Source of the DNA: an uncultured Desulfovibrio sp.
GTDB taxonomy: Bacteria > Desulfobacterota > Desulfovibrionia > Desulfovibrionales > Desulfovibrionaceae
Direction: 5' to 3'
Assembly (NCBI GenBank): GCA_900553145.1
Contig: USCL01000184.1
Span: 1 to 7,947 of the forward strand
DNA length: 7,947 nt
Part shown: positions 1-6,465 of the stretch, piece after piece
Numbering within the stretch: the first letter of the stretch is position 1
Layout of the letters: each line of letters begins with the position of its first letter
The notes under the pieces: generated by a model
What the model was told of the DNA's origin: nothing
The model's input: the letters and a program-made list of their open reading frames with translations, nothing else
Databases searched by the model: none
Program-made: the position numbers and the translations under genes

Positions 1-1169
1 TCTGCCGCACCCGCAAGGAAATGCCCGCCGACATCGAAGAAATCGAAGCCGCGCTGGATGAGGGCGTGGGCCTTGTGGAACTGTGCGCTCCAGAAGAGGT
101 GCTGGCCGAGGGGGGCCGCGTCTCCGGCCTGCGCTGCCGCCGCATGCGGCTGGTCCCCGATCCCGACGGCGGGCGGCCCCGTCCGGCCCCGACGGATGAA
201 ACGTTCACGCTGGATGCGGATACGATCATCGTGTCCATCGGCCAGCGGGTGAAGGCCGGGTTCCTGCCCGGCACGATGACGCTCAAGGCCGACGCCCGCA
301 CCGGCCAGACATCCCTCCCCAACGTGTTCGCGGGCGGCGACGCCGTGCGCGGCGCATCGACCCTCATCAACGCGGTGGCCGACGGACGCCGCGACGCCGA
401 AGCCATCCTTGCCCGCCTCGGGCTGTCCGCGCAGGCGGCCACAGCCACCCCGTCCGACGAGCGGAGGCCGGATCTTGACGGTTTGCGCATCCGGCAGGCC
501 ACCCGCGTCATGGGCCCGGCCCTGCCCGAACGCAGCCCGGAAGACAGGCTGGACTTCGACCCCGCCATCCGTACCCTCACGGAGGAAGAGGCTATGGACG
601 AGTCCCGCCGCTGCCTCCAGTGCGATCTGGTGTGCAACGTCTGCACCACGGTTTGCCCCAACCGGGCCAACGTCGCCCTGCTCTCCCTGCCTTTGCCGCA
701 CCCCGTGCAGATCGCGGTGCGCGACGGCGACGGCGTGCGCGTGGAAACGCTCTCCAACCGGAGGCTCGAACAAAGTTACCAGATAGTCAACATCGCCGAC
801 GCCTGCAACGAATGTGGCAACTGCGCCACCTTCTGCCCCTCCGCAGGCGCGCCGTACCGCGACAAGCCCCGTATCCACCTGTCCCGCGAATCCTTCGACA
901 ACGCCTCGGACGGCTACCGGCTCGCCGGGCCGTCACGGCTGGAAGGCAAGCGCGGCGGCAAGGCGTTCTCCCTGAGCGCGGAAGCGGACGGCTTCACCTT
1001 TGAAAGCGACGCCCTCACCGCCCATCTCGACGGCGGGACCCTCTGCGCGGGCAAGGTGACGCTGAACGGCGACGTCGACGAAGCCGCCCTGTCCGGCGCG
1101 GTGGAGGCCGCCACCCTCTTCCGCCTGCTGGCCCGCAGGCAGCCGTTCGCCGGGCCAAAGAACCAATAA
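1..1169 (+). CDS. ygfK: YgfK-type FAD/NAD(P) and Fe-S oxidoreductase ('putative selenate reductase subunit'), 5'-truncated
   Basis: The reading frame is already open at base 3 (first residues C-R-T-R-K-E-M-P-A-D), so the gene enters from outside the window and the ATG at 21 is internal. About 388 residues are visible, against roughly 1030 for E. coli YgfK (length from memory). Counting from that internal Met, the visible part starts in a GltD-like pyridine-nucleotide/FAD domain. It shows the IVSIGQ segment (residues 71-76) and the FAD-contacting NVFAGGDAVRGAS stretch (about 101-113). Two Fe-S motifs follow: CX2CX3CX2CX3CPNRAN with cysteines 198, 201, 205, 208 and 212, and a ferredoxin-type CX2CX2CX3CP with cysteines 262, 265, 268 and 272. 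The CPNRAN and CPSAGAPYRDKPR wording is characteristic of YgfK. The protein is probably cytosolic and moves electrons between NAD(P)H, FAD and Fe-S clusters. The 'selenate reductase' name is historical; its neighbours suggest a role in purine/urate catabolism. The stop codon is TAA at 1167. Confidence 0.9.
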   Translation, partial: CRTRKEMPADIEEIEAALDEGVGLVELCAPEEVLAEGGRVSGLRCRRMRLVPDPDGGRPRPAPTDETFTLDADTIIVSIGQRVKAGFLPGTMTLKADARTGQTSLPNVFAGGDAVRGASTLINAVADGRRDAEAILARLGLSAQAATATPSDERRPDLDGLRIRQATRVMGPALPERSPEDRLDFDPAIRTLTEEEAMDESRRCLQCDLVCNVCTTVCPNRANVALLSLPLPHPVQIAVRDGDGVRVETLSNRRLEQSYQIVNIADACNECGNCATFCPSAGAPYRDKPRIHLSRESFDNASDGYRLAGPSRLEGKRGGKAFSLSAEADGFTFESDALTAHLDGGTLCAGKVTLNGDVDEAALSGAVEAATLFRLLARRQPFAGPKNQ

Positions 1170-1180
1170 GCTCCTCCACA

Positions 1181-1228
1181 AGCCCGCGGCGTCCGGGGAT
1201 CCGCTCCTCCCCGCGGATGCCGCGGGCT
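1181..1228 (+). terminator. Hairpin downstream of ygfK, possible terminator
   Basis: AGCCCGCGGC at 1181-1190 is perfectly complementary to GCCGCGGGCT at 1219-1228. Inside it, CGGGGA (1194-1199) can pair with TCCCCG (1208-1213), giving a long GC-rich stem that begins 11 bases after the ygfK stop. No U-run follows the stem, so it is not a textbook intrinsic terminator. It could stabilise the 3' end of the ygfK message or only pause transcription. Confidence 0.4.
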
Positions 1229-1421
1229 CTCCCGTCATCATGGGAAGCCCGCCTCCGCCACGAACCTCTTGCCGCCGCATGGCACCGGCCCGGGGAAAAG
1301 GACGCCCAACGAACGCAGGGCGGGCACGGGCACAACAAGCCGCCGATGCCGGACGGCACCGGTTCGGCCCGGAAACGGCAGGCCCCGCTGCGGATTGTGA
1401 CAACAGGAACGCAAGGTCTAG

Positions 1422-1450
1422 TTGTGTCATCATGCCACTGCGTATATATT
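1422..1450 (+). promoter_or_regulatory. Putative sigma70-type promoter for yqeB (and possibly xdhA)
   Basis: TTGTGT at 1422-1427 (-35-like, TTG core only) lies exactly 17 bases upstream of TATATT at 1445-1450, one mismatch from the -10 consensus. A start near 1457 would leave a leader of about 32 bases before the yqeB ATG. This is the most A/T-rich spot in an otherwise GC-rich gap. A small palindrome TTGT-G-ACAA sits just upstream at 1395-1403 and could be an operator, but I cannot assign a regulator. The call rests on sequence match alone. Confidence 0.4.
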
Positions 1451-1476
1451 GGGCGGAAACACTTTCTTCCGGCAGC

Positions 1477-1481
1477 AGGAG
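1477..1481 (+). promoter_or_regulatory. Shine-Dalgarno site fixing the yqeB start
   Basis: AGGAG is followed by a 7-base spacer and the ATG at 1489. It decides between this start and in-frame upstream ATGs such as 1240. The same AGGAG plus 7-base arrangement precedes xdhA (2403-2407, ATG 2415). Confidence 0.75.
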
Positions 1482-1488
1482 TTGCAAC

Positions 1489-2364
1489 ATGTACCAATAC
1501 CAACGGTTCGCCATCCTTCTCCGTGGCGGTGGGGACATCGCCACCGGCATTGCGCTCAGACTCTATCGTTCCGGTTTCCGCCACCTGATCATTCTGGAAA
1601 CGCCGCATCCGATGGCCGTCCGGCGCCGGGTGGCCTTTTCCGAAGCCGTCTATGAAGGGCTCTGCACGGTGGAAGGCATTACGGCGGCCATCGCCCCCCG
1701 CCCTGAAGAAATCGCCCCGCTCTGGGACTCGGGCTGCATCCCGGTCATGGTCGACCCGCGGGGCGTCACCATCCCCCGGCTCCGCCCCGAAGTGATCATC
1801 GAGGCCACGCTCGCCAAACGGAACATCGGGGTCAACATCACCGACGCGCCCCTCGTCATCGGCGTGGGGCCCGGTTTCACGGTGGGCAAAGACGTCCACT
1901 GCATCATTGAGACCAACCGCGGGCACAATCTCGGGCGTGTCCTGTACTCGGGCAGCGCGGAGCCCGATACCGGCATCCCCGGCGACATCGTGGGCATGAC
2001 CACCGAGCGCGTGCTGCGCGCCTCCCAGACCGGCATCTTCTTCAGCCGCCACGACATCGGGGATCACGTCAAGGCCGGGGACGTCGTCGCCACCGTTGAG
2101 GCCGACGGCGTATCCAAGGAGATCCGCACCGTCATCGGCGGAGTCATCCGCGGCCTCCTGCGCTCGGGAACGCCCGTCACGGATCGGATCAAGGTCGGTG
2201 ACGTGGACCCGCGCGACAACACGGCCTGCCATCATGTTTCGGACAAGGCCTTCGCCATCGGCGGCGGCGTGCTGGAAGCCATCCTCGGGCGCTTCAACCG
2301 CCCCTGCTACATCCGCAAGGGCATCCTGCACTGCCCTGTGGACAAGAGCGCGCCCACAGCGTAG
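1489..2364 (+). CDS. yqeB: YqeB / EF2563-family selenium-dependent molybdenum hydroxylase system protein
   Basis: This 291-residue protein belongs to the family used as a genomic marker for selenium-dependent molybdenum hydroxylases. Its presumed role is maturation or selenium insertion at the Mo centre; the exact reaction is not established. The N-terminus has a Rossmann-like glycine loop, RGGGDIATG at residues 12-20, followed by the family signature RRRVAFSEAVYEG (45-57). Next come VDPRG (88-92) and a long conserved block around GVGPGFTVGKDVHC (125-138) ending in ETNRGHNLGR (141-150). The last third holds GDHVKAGDVVATV (191-203), GGVIRGLLRSGTPV (217-230) and KVGDVDPR (235-242), which looks like a biotinyl/lipoyl-type barrel-sandwich fold, and then AIGGGVLEAIL. 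Length fits the short EF2563 form rather than the roughly 540-residue E. coli YqeB. No signal peptide or membrane segment is visible. The start is chosen by the AGGAG site at 1477. It lies 50 bases upstream of xdhA and is probably cotranscribed with it. Confidence 0.88.
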   Translation: MYQYQRFAILLRGGGDIATGIALRLYRSGFRHLIILETPHPMAVRRRVAFSEAVYEGLCTVEGITAAIAPRPEEIAPLWDSGCIPVMVDPRGVTIPRLRPEVIIEATLAKRNIGVNITDAPLVIGVGPGFTVGKDVHCIIETNRGHNLGRVLYSGSAEPDTGIPGDIVGMTTERVLRASQTGIFFSRHDIGDHVKAGDVVATVEADGVSKEIRTVIGGVIRGLLRSGTPVTDRIKVGDVDPRDNTACHHVSDKAFAIGGGVLEAILGRFNRPCYIRKGILHCPVDKSAPTA

Positions 2365-2414
2365 AACGCCACATCATAAAACATTTCGCACACCAGAAGA
2401 ACAGGAGAAGCGGC

Positions 2415-4757
2415 ATGGCAATCGGACAATCCAAACAGCGGCTGGATGCCGAAGCCAAAGTGACGGGGCGGGCCCGGTACACCGACGACATGGGCCTGCC
2501 GGGCATGCGGCACGCCGCCTATGTGCACAGCACCATCGCCCACGGCATGGTGCTTTCCGTCGACGCCTCGGAAGCGCTGGCCCTGCCCGGCGTCGAGGCC
2601 GTCTTCACCGCCGATGACGTGCCGGGCTTCCTCTTCCCCACCGCAGGGCATCCCTATTCCATGGACCCGTCGCACGGCGACGTGGCCGACCGCCTGCTGC
2701 TGACCAGGCATGTCCGCTATTACGGCGACGAAGTGGCCGTGGTCGTGGCCCGCGACGCCCTCACCGCCCGCAAGGCCGCCCATCTCGTCAAGGTGGAGTA
2801 CGATCCCCTTCCGGTCATGACTTCGGCGGAAACGGCGCTCGCCCCCGGCGCGCCCGTGCTCCAGCCCGCCATCAATCCGGACGGCAACCTGCTCAAGCAG
2901 CACACCCTCGAATGCAACGGCACGCTCGCCGAAGCCCTTGCCGCCGCCGACGTGGTGGTCGAAGGCGCGTACCGCACGCCCACCATGCAGCACTGCCATC
3001 TGGAAAACCAGACGGCCTACGCCTACATGGACGACTTGCGGCATATCGTGATCGTCAGCTCCACCCAGATCCCGCATATCTGCCGCCGCGTGGTCGGGCA
3101 GGCCCTCGGCATCCCGTGGTCATCCGTCCGCGTCATCAAGCCCTATATCGGGGGCGGGTTCGGCAACAAGCAGGACGTGGTGCTCGAACCCATCGTGGCC
3201 TTCCTGACCATGAAGTTCGACGGCGCGCCCGTAAGCATGGAATTGACCCGCGAGGAGTGCATGCTCTGCACGCGCGTGCGCCACGCCTTCGCCATGACCG
3301 CGCGGGCCGGGGTCACAAAGGACGGCAAGCTGCTCGGCTACGGGCTCGACGTGCTTTCCAATACCGGAGCCTACGCCTCGCACGGGCACTCCATCGCGGC
3401 GGCGGGCGGCTCCAAGGTCTGCTACGTCTATCCGCACGCCACCTATCGCTTTTCGGCCAAGACCTTTTACAGCAACATCCCGGTGGGCGGGGCCTGCCGG
3501 GGGTACGGCTCGCCCCAGACCGCCTATGCCATCGAATGCCTCATGGACGACACGGCCCGTGCGCTCGGCATGGACCCGCTGGATTTCCGCCTGAAGAACA
3601 CCGGGCGCAACGGCGACATTTCCCCGCTCAACGGCAAGCCGGTCGCCACGCTCGGCATCAGCGACTGCCTCGAGGAAGGCCGCGAAAGGTTCCATTGGGA
3701 CGAGCGCAAAGCCGCCTGCAGGGCCTTCAACGCAGAAGCCGTCCGCACGGGCAGCCCGTTGCGGCGCGGGGTCGGCGTGTCCGCGTTCAGTTACGGGACC
3801 GCGACCTATCCGGCCAACGTGGAACCGGGCAGCGCCCGCCTCATCCTGAATCAGGACGGCACGGTGAACCTCATGACCGGCGCGACGGAAATAGGCCAAG
3901 GCGCGGACACGGCCTTCGCCCAGATGGTTTCGGAAACGCTCGGCGTCGCCTATGAAAACATCCATGTCATCTCCACGCAGGACACGGACATCACCCCGTG
4001 GGACCCGGGCGCCTACGCCTCCCGCCAGACCTATACCTGCGCCCCCGCGGTGCAGGCCGTTTCGGAGGAGCTGCGCCGCAAGCTCCTCGCCTATGCCGCC
4101 GAAATGACGGGGCACGTCCCCGCAGCCCTGACCATCGCGCCGACCCCGCAGGGGGACGCCGTGGTCTTCGTCCGCAGCCCGGAAACGGTCGTGGCCACGC
4201 TGCACGATCTGGCGATGGATTCCTTCTACAACAAGGATCGCGGGGGGCAGTTTTCCGCCGAGGCGTCCTTCAAGACGCGCCAGAACCCTCCCTCCTTCGG
4301 CGGCTGCTTCACGGAAGTGGAAGTGGACATCGAACTGTGCAAGGTCCGCATCGTGCACATCCTGAACGTGCACGACGCCGGGGTGATCATCAATCCCGCG
4401 CTCGCCACCGCGCAGGTACACGGAGGCATGGGCATGGGCATCGGCTGGGCGCTCTATGAGGAACTGCTCGTCGATCCCGCCACCGGACGCGTGCACAACA
4501 ACAACCTGCTGGACTACAAGTTCCCCACGACCTGCGACATCCCGGATCTGGAATGCGCTTTTGTGGAGACGCAGGAGCCCTCAGGCCCGTACGGCAACAA
4601 GTCGCTCGGCGAACCGCCGCTCATCAGCCCCGCGCCCGCGCTCCGCAACGCCGTCCTCGACGCGACCGGGGTCGCCGTCAATGCCATCCCCATGACGCCG
4701 AAACTGCTGTTCGAGGCATTTGTGAAGGCCGGATTGATTGGGGACGTTGCGGGTTAA
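2415..4757 (+). CDS. xdhA: Xanthine dehydrogenase, molybdenum-binding catalytic subunit XdhA
   Basis: This 780-residue catalytic subunit of a three-subunit xanthine dehydrogenase hydroxylates purines at the Mo-pterin centre. It closely resembles E. coli XdhA (752 residues, recalled from memory) along its whole length, with a slightly longer N-terminus. The a/b-hammerhead domain starts with AKVTGRARYTDD (about residues 14-25). It is followed by the first Mo-cofactor domain with SSTQIPH and GGGFGNKQD, and the second with GATEIGQGAD. Expected active-site residues are Gln218 (bovine Gln767), Arg362 in ACRGYGSPQ (bovine Arg880), Gln495 in the GQG loop (bovine Gln1040) and the catalytic base Glu733 in SLGEPPL (bovine Glu1261). 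Position 253, equivalent to bovine Glu802, is Gln. No in-frame TGA and no Tat signal are seen, so a cytosolic enzyme is likely. An AGGAG site lies 7 bases before the ATG. YqeB upstream suggests a selenium-dependent form. Xanthine or hypoxanthine as substrate is inferred from family and neighbours. Confidence 0.93.
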   Translation: MAIGQSKQRLDAEAKVTGRARYTDDMGLPGMRHAAYVHSTIAHGMVLSVDASEALALPGVEAVFTADDVPGFLFPTAGHPYSMDPSHGDVADRLLLTRHVRYYGDEVAVVVARDALTARKAAHLVKVEYDPLPVMTSAETALAPGAPVLQPAINPDGNLLKQHTLECNGTLAEALAAADVVVEGAYRTPTMQHCHLENQTAYAYMDDLRHIVIVSSTQIPHICRRVVGQALGIPWSSVRVIKPYIGGGFGNKQDVVLEPIVAFLTMKFDGAPVSMELTREECMLCTRVRHAFAMTARAGVTKDGKLLGYGLDVLSNTGAYASHGHSIAAAGGSKVCYVYPHATYRFSAKTFYSNIPVGGACRGYGSPQTAYAIECLMDDTARALGMDPLDFRLKNTGRNGDISPLNGKPVATLGISDCLEEGRERFHWDERKAACRAFNAEAVRTGSPLRRGVGVSAFSYGTATYPANVEPGSARLILNQDGTVNLMTGATEIGQGADTAFAQMVSETLGVAYENIHVISTQDTDITPWDPGAYASRQTYTCAPAVQAVSEELRRKLLAYAAEMTGHVPAALTIAPTPQGDAVVFVRSPETVVATLHDLAMDSFYNKDRGGQFSAEASFKTRQNPPSFGGCFTEVEVDIELCKVRIVHILNVHDAGVIINPALATAQVHGGMGMGIGWALYEELLVDPATGRVHNNNLLDYKFPTTCDIPDLECAFVETQEPSGPYGNKSLGEPPLISPAPALRNAVLDATGVAVNAIPMTPKLLFEAFVKAGLIGDVAG

Positions 4758-4910
4758 AGACATATTCCCTCAAAAATTTTCGTATGCGGGCCTCGGGACG
4801 GCGCTGTATGAAATAACGGGCCGACCGGGGGCAAACCCCGAGCAAGATTTGAGCGAAGGCCGCTCATTTGAAAAAACGGGACAGCGCCTTTTCTTCGGCA
4901 TGCCCTTCCT

Positions 4911-5006
4911 GAACCCCTTCCGCGTCCCCTCCCCGCCAGCAGAAGTTTTTGCGGGAAGGGTTCGGGGGAGAAGGCTTTTTCAAAAAGCCCCCGGTATCCT
5001 CAACCC
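4911..5006 (+). promoter_or_regulatory. Two mutually exclusive stems just upstream of the xdhB ribosome binding site
   Basis: Stem 1 pairs GAACCC-C-TTCC-GC (4911-4923) with GC-G-GGAA-GGGTTC (4951-4963), with one bulged base per side. Stem 2 pairs GGGTT (4958-4962) with AACCC (5002-5006), CGGG (4963-4966) with CCCG (4990-4993), and has the perfect core GGCTTTTT/AAAAAGCC (4973-4980 with 4982-4989). Both need 4958-4963, so they cannot form together. Stem 2 ends directly at the AAAGGA site (5007-5012) of xdhB. Complementarity is visible; a regulatory switch is inference, and the element could equally be a dispersed repeat. Confidence 0.35.
4973..4989. repeat. 17-base perfect palindrome with T5/A5 core
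   Basis: GGCTTTTT and AAAAAGCC flank a single C. The palindrome sits inside the longer imperfect hairpin 4958-5006 and is preceded by a purine run (GGGGGAGAA). This purine-run plus A/T-core layout also appears in the palindrome at the end of the window, suggesting the same class of intergenic element. Confidence 0.6.
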
Positions 5007-5018
5007 AAAGGACCATCC

Positions 5019-5918
5019 ATGTTCGATATAGAATCCTACCAAAAAGCCGAGTCCGTGCGGGATGCCATCCGGCTGCTCGGGGAAGACCCGGAGGCCCGGC
5101 TCATCGCGGGCGGCACCGACGTCCTCATCAAGCTGCGGGAATTCGAAGGCTTTTCCCGGCTCGTGGACATCCACGGCCTGCCCGAACTGAAACCGATCAC
5201 GCGCGGGGCGGACGGCGCCGTGCGCGTGGGATCCGGGGCCAGCTTCACCGACATTGAGGAATCCCCCATCGTCCGCGAGTGCATCCCCGTGCTCGGGGAA
5301 GCCGCCGCCAGCGTGGCCGGGCCGCAGATCCGCAACATGGGCACCATCGGCGGCAACCTCTGCAACGGGGCCGTCTCCGCGGACACCTGCGCGCCGGTCC
5401 TCGCGCTGAACGGCTATCTCAACATCATCGGGCCGGAAGGGGAACGCACTGTCCCCGCCCTCGGCTTCCATACCGGCCCCGGCAGGGTCGCCCTCGGGCA
5501 CGGCGAAGTGCTCCTCTCCGTGGAGTTCCGGCCTGAAGACTGGCAGGGATGGGGCGCGGCATACCATAAATACGCCATGCGCGAAGCGATGGACATCGCC
5601 ACCATCGGCTGTTCCGCCGCCGTGAAACTCGACGGGACGGGCATTTCCGGCATCCGGCTGGCCTACTCGGTGTCCGCGCCGATCCCGGTGCGCTGCCCCA
5701 ACGCCGAAGCCGCCGCGCTGGGCCGTTCCGTGACGCCCGGAGATCTGCCCGCCACCCTCGCCGCCGTCAGCGCAGCCGTTGAGGTGGACGTGCAGCCCCG
5801 CACCTCGTGGCGCGCCAACCGGGATTTCCGCATGCACATCATCCGCACGCTGGCCGAGCGCGTCATCGCCCGATGCGTCGTCCGCGCCGTCGAACTTCAG
5901 GAGGCCGCCTCATGCTGA
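5019..5918 (+). CDS. xdhB: Xanthine dehydrogenase, FAD-binding subunit XdhB
   Basis: This 299-residue flavoprotein subunit takes electrons from the XdhC iron-sulfur clusters and passes them to NAD+ or another acceptor. It matches E. coli XdhB (292 residues, recalled from memory) from its opening MFD-x-x-SY to the end. The N-terminal FAD_binding_5 domain has the AGGTD FAD loop at residues 30-34 and the second flavin motif AGPQIRNMGTIGGNLCNG at 100-117. The C-terminal CO_deh_flav_C-type domain begins near AYHKYAMREAMDIATIG. It has no cysteine motif for an extra 4Fe-4S cluster of the kind found in 4-hydroxybenzoyl-CoA reductase. The start is set by AAAGGA at 5007-5012 with a 6-base spacer, directly after a hairpin. 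Its 3' end overlaps xdhC by 7 bases (ATGCTGA), so the two are likely translationally coupled. Confidence 0.93.
   Translation: MFDIESYQKAESVRDAIRLLGEDPEARLIAGGTDVLIKLREFEGFSRLVDIHGLPELKPITRGADGAVRVGSGASFTDIEESPIVRECIPVLGEAAASVAGPQIRNMGTIGGNLCNGAVSADTCAPVLALNGYLNIIGPEGERTVPALGFHTGPGRVALGHGEVLLSVEFRPEDWQGWGAAYHKYAMREAMDIATIGCSAAVKLDGTGISGIRLAYSVSAPIPVRCPNAEAAALGRSVTPGDLPATLAAVSAAVEVDVQPRTSWRANRDFRMHIIRTLAERVIARCVVRAVELQEAASC
5899..5904 (+). promoter_or_regulatory. Strong Shine-Dalgarno site fixing the xdhC start within the end of xdhB
   Basis: The full AGGAGG lies inside the last xdhB codons, with a 7-base spacer to the ATG at 5912. It rules out the in-frame ATG at 5807, which would prepend 35 arginine/proline-rich residues unlike any [2Fe-2S] subunit. 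Confidence 0.85.
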
Positions 5919-6442
5919 AAACCATCCGCTGTACCGTCAACGGCAAGGAGCGGGAGATCACCTTCGACGTGCGCGCCTCGCTGCTCGAAGTCCTGCGCGC
6001 CGAGGGCCTGACCAGCTCCAAGCAAGGCTGCGGCGTCGGCGAATGCGGCGCGTGCACCGTGCTTCTCGACGATACCCCCGTGGATTCCTGCATCTTTCTG
6101 GCCGTCTGGGCCGACGGGAAGGCGATCCGCACCGCCGAGGGCGAAGCCAAGGGCAACCGGCTTTCCCGCATCCAGCAGGCGTATGTGGACGCCGGGGCCG
6201 TCCAGTGCGGGTTCTGCACGCCCGGCCTCGTCATGAGCAGCACCGCCTTTGTCGAAAAGCACAAGGGGAAGGCCGTCACCCGCGAGGAAATCCGCCGCGG
6301 TCACGCCGGGAACCTCTGCCGCTGCACGGGCTACGACGCCATCATCGCCGCCGTGGAAAGCGTCCTCAACGACACGCCGCCGCAAAACGCCTGCGCCTGT
6401 CTCCGCAAGCCGGACGGGCCCTGCGGGCACCATCAAAACTGA
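5912..6442 (+). CDS. xdhC: Xanthine dehydrogenase, iron-sulfur subunit XdhC (E. coli nomenclature)
   Basis: This 176-residue electron-transfer subunit carries two [2Fe-2S] clusters linking the Mo site in XdhA to FAD in XdhB. The N-terminal plant-ferredoxin-like domain has CGVGECGAC with Cys40, 45 and 48 plus Cys60. The C-terminal helical domain has Cys99 and Cys102 (QCGFCTPG) and Cys136 and Cys138 (LCRCTGY). All eight ligands are present. Overall it resembles E. coli XdhC (159 residues, from memory). It carries about 20 extra C-terminal residues rich in Cys and His (Cys161, Cys163, Cys171, His173, His174), which the family normally lacks. The start overlaps the xdhB stop and has a perfect AGGAGG. 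This is not the XdhC chaperone of Rhodobacter-type systems, which shares only the name. Confidence 0.93.
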   Translation: MLKTIRCTVNGKEREITFDVRASLLEVLRAEGLTSSKQGCGVGECGACTVLLDDTPVDSCIFLAVWADGKAIRTAEGEAKGNRLSRIQQAYVDAGAVQCGFCTPGLVMSSTAFVEKHKGKAVTREEIRRGHAGNLCRCTGYDAIIAAVESVLNDTPPQNACACLRKPDGPCGHHQN

Positions 6443-6465
6443 GCAAAATCAGCCGTGTTTTTCAG

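Larger units (their letters stand above)
1170..1488. other. 319-base intergenic region between ygfK and yqeB
   Basis: No convincing gene lies here. The yqeB frame is open back to an ATG at 1240, but the implied N-terminus is Pro/Arg/Ala-rich and has no ribosome binding site, so I treat it as noncoding. The first two thirds are very GC-rich and hairpin-prone: a perfect 10-bp inverted repeat at 1181-1228, a 7-bp pair between 1247-1253 and 1319-1325, and an 8-base direct repeat GGCACCGG at 1281 and 1355. The last 100 bases are richer in A/T and carry the likely yqeB promoter. I matched no known riboswitch or ncRNA. Confidence 0.6.
4758..5018. other. 261-base hairpin-rich gap between xdhA and xdhB
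   Basis: The gap breaks an otherwise compact operon. A 97-codon frame spans it (4738-5031) but overlaps both neighbours, resembles nothing I know and has no ribosome binding site. Visible elements are TGAGCG/CGCTCA (4850-4866), CGGGG/CCCCG (4826-4840), CTCGGG/CCCGAG (4792-4797 with 4837-4842), and an imperfect direct repeat CGGGACgGCGC / CGGGACaGCGC at 4794 and 4877. At the 3' end lie two long competing stems (4911-4963 and 4958-5006). It may be an insertion of a dispersed palindromic element, or a structured leader controlling xdhB. Confidence 0.6.

Noticed and set aside
1280..1300. Sigma54 promoter suggested by TGGCAC at 1280
   Set aside because: The required TTGC element at the correct spacing is missing; the downstream sequence is CCCGGGG.
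1240..1488. Possible 83-residue N-terminal extension of YqeB from an in-frame ATG
   Set aside because: The implied peptide is Pro/Arg/Ala-rich and unlike the family. The region contains hairpins and the likely promoter, and a good AGGAG site supports the ATG at 1489.
1015..2331. 438-codon minus-strand frame opposite ygfK and yqeB
   Set aside because: It is a mirror of GC-rich coding sequence on the other strand, rich in Asp/Arg/Gly, with no family match.
3120..4496. 458-codon minus-strand frame opposite xdhA
   Set aside because: It is antisense to a clearly recognised gene; its composition is typical of a GC-rich shadow frame.
4826..4866. c-di-GMP (GEMM-type) riboswitch suggested by GGGCAAACC
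   Set aside because: Only this short string matches; the second conserved helix sequences are absent, and the string is explained by a simple CGGGG/CCCCG stem.
4738..5031. 97-codon open frame across the xdhA-xdhB gap
   Set aside because: It overlaps both real genes, has no ribosome site and no recognisable similarity, and its codons follow hairpin sequence rather than coding bias.
5807..5911. Earlier start for XdhC inside xdhB
   Set aside because: It would add residues absent from the [2Fe-2S] subunit family. AGGAGG with a 7-base spacer points to the ATG at 5912.
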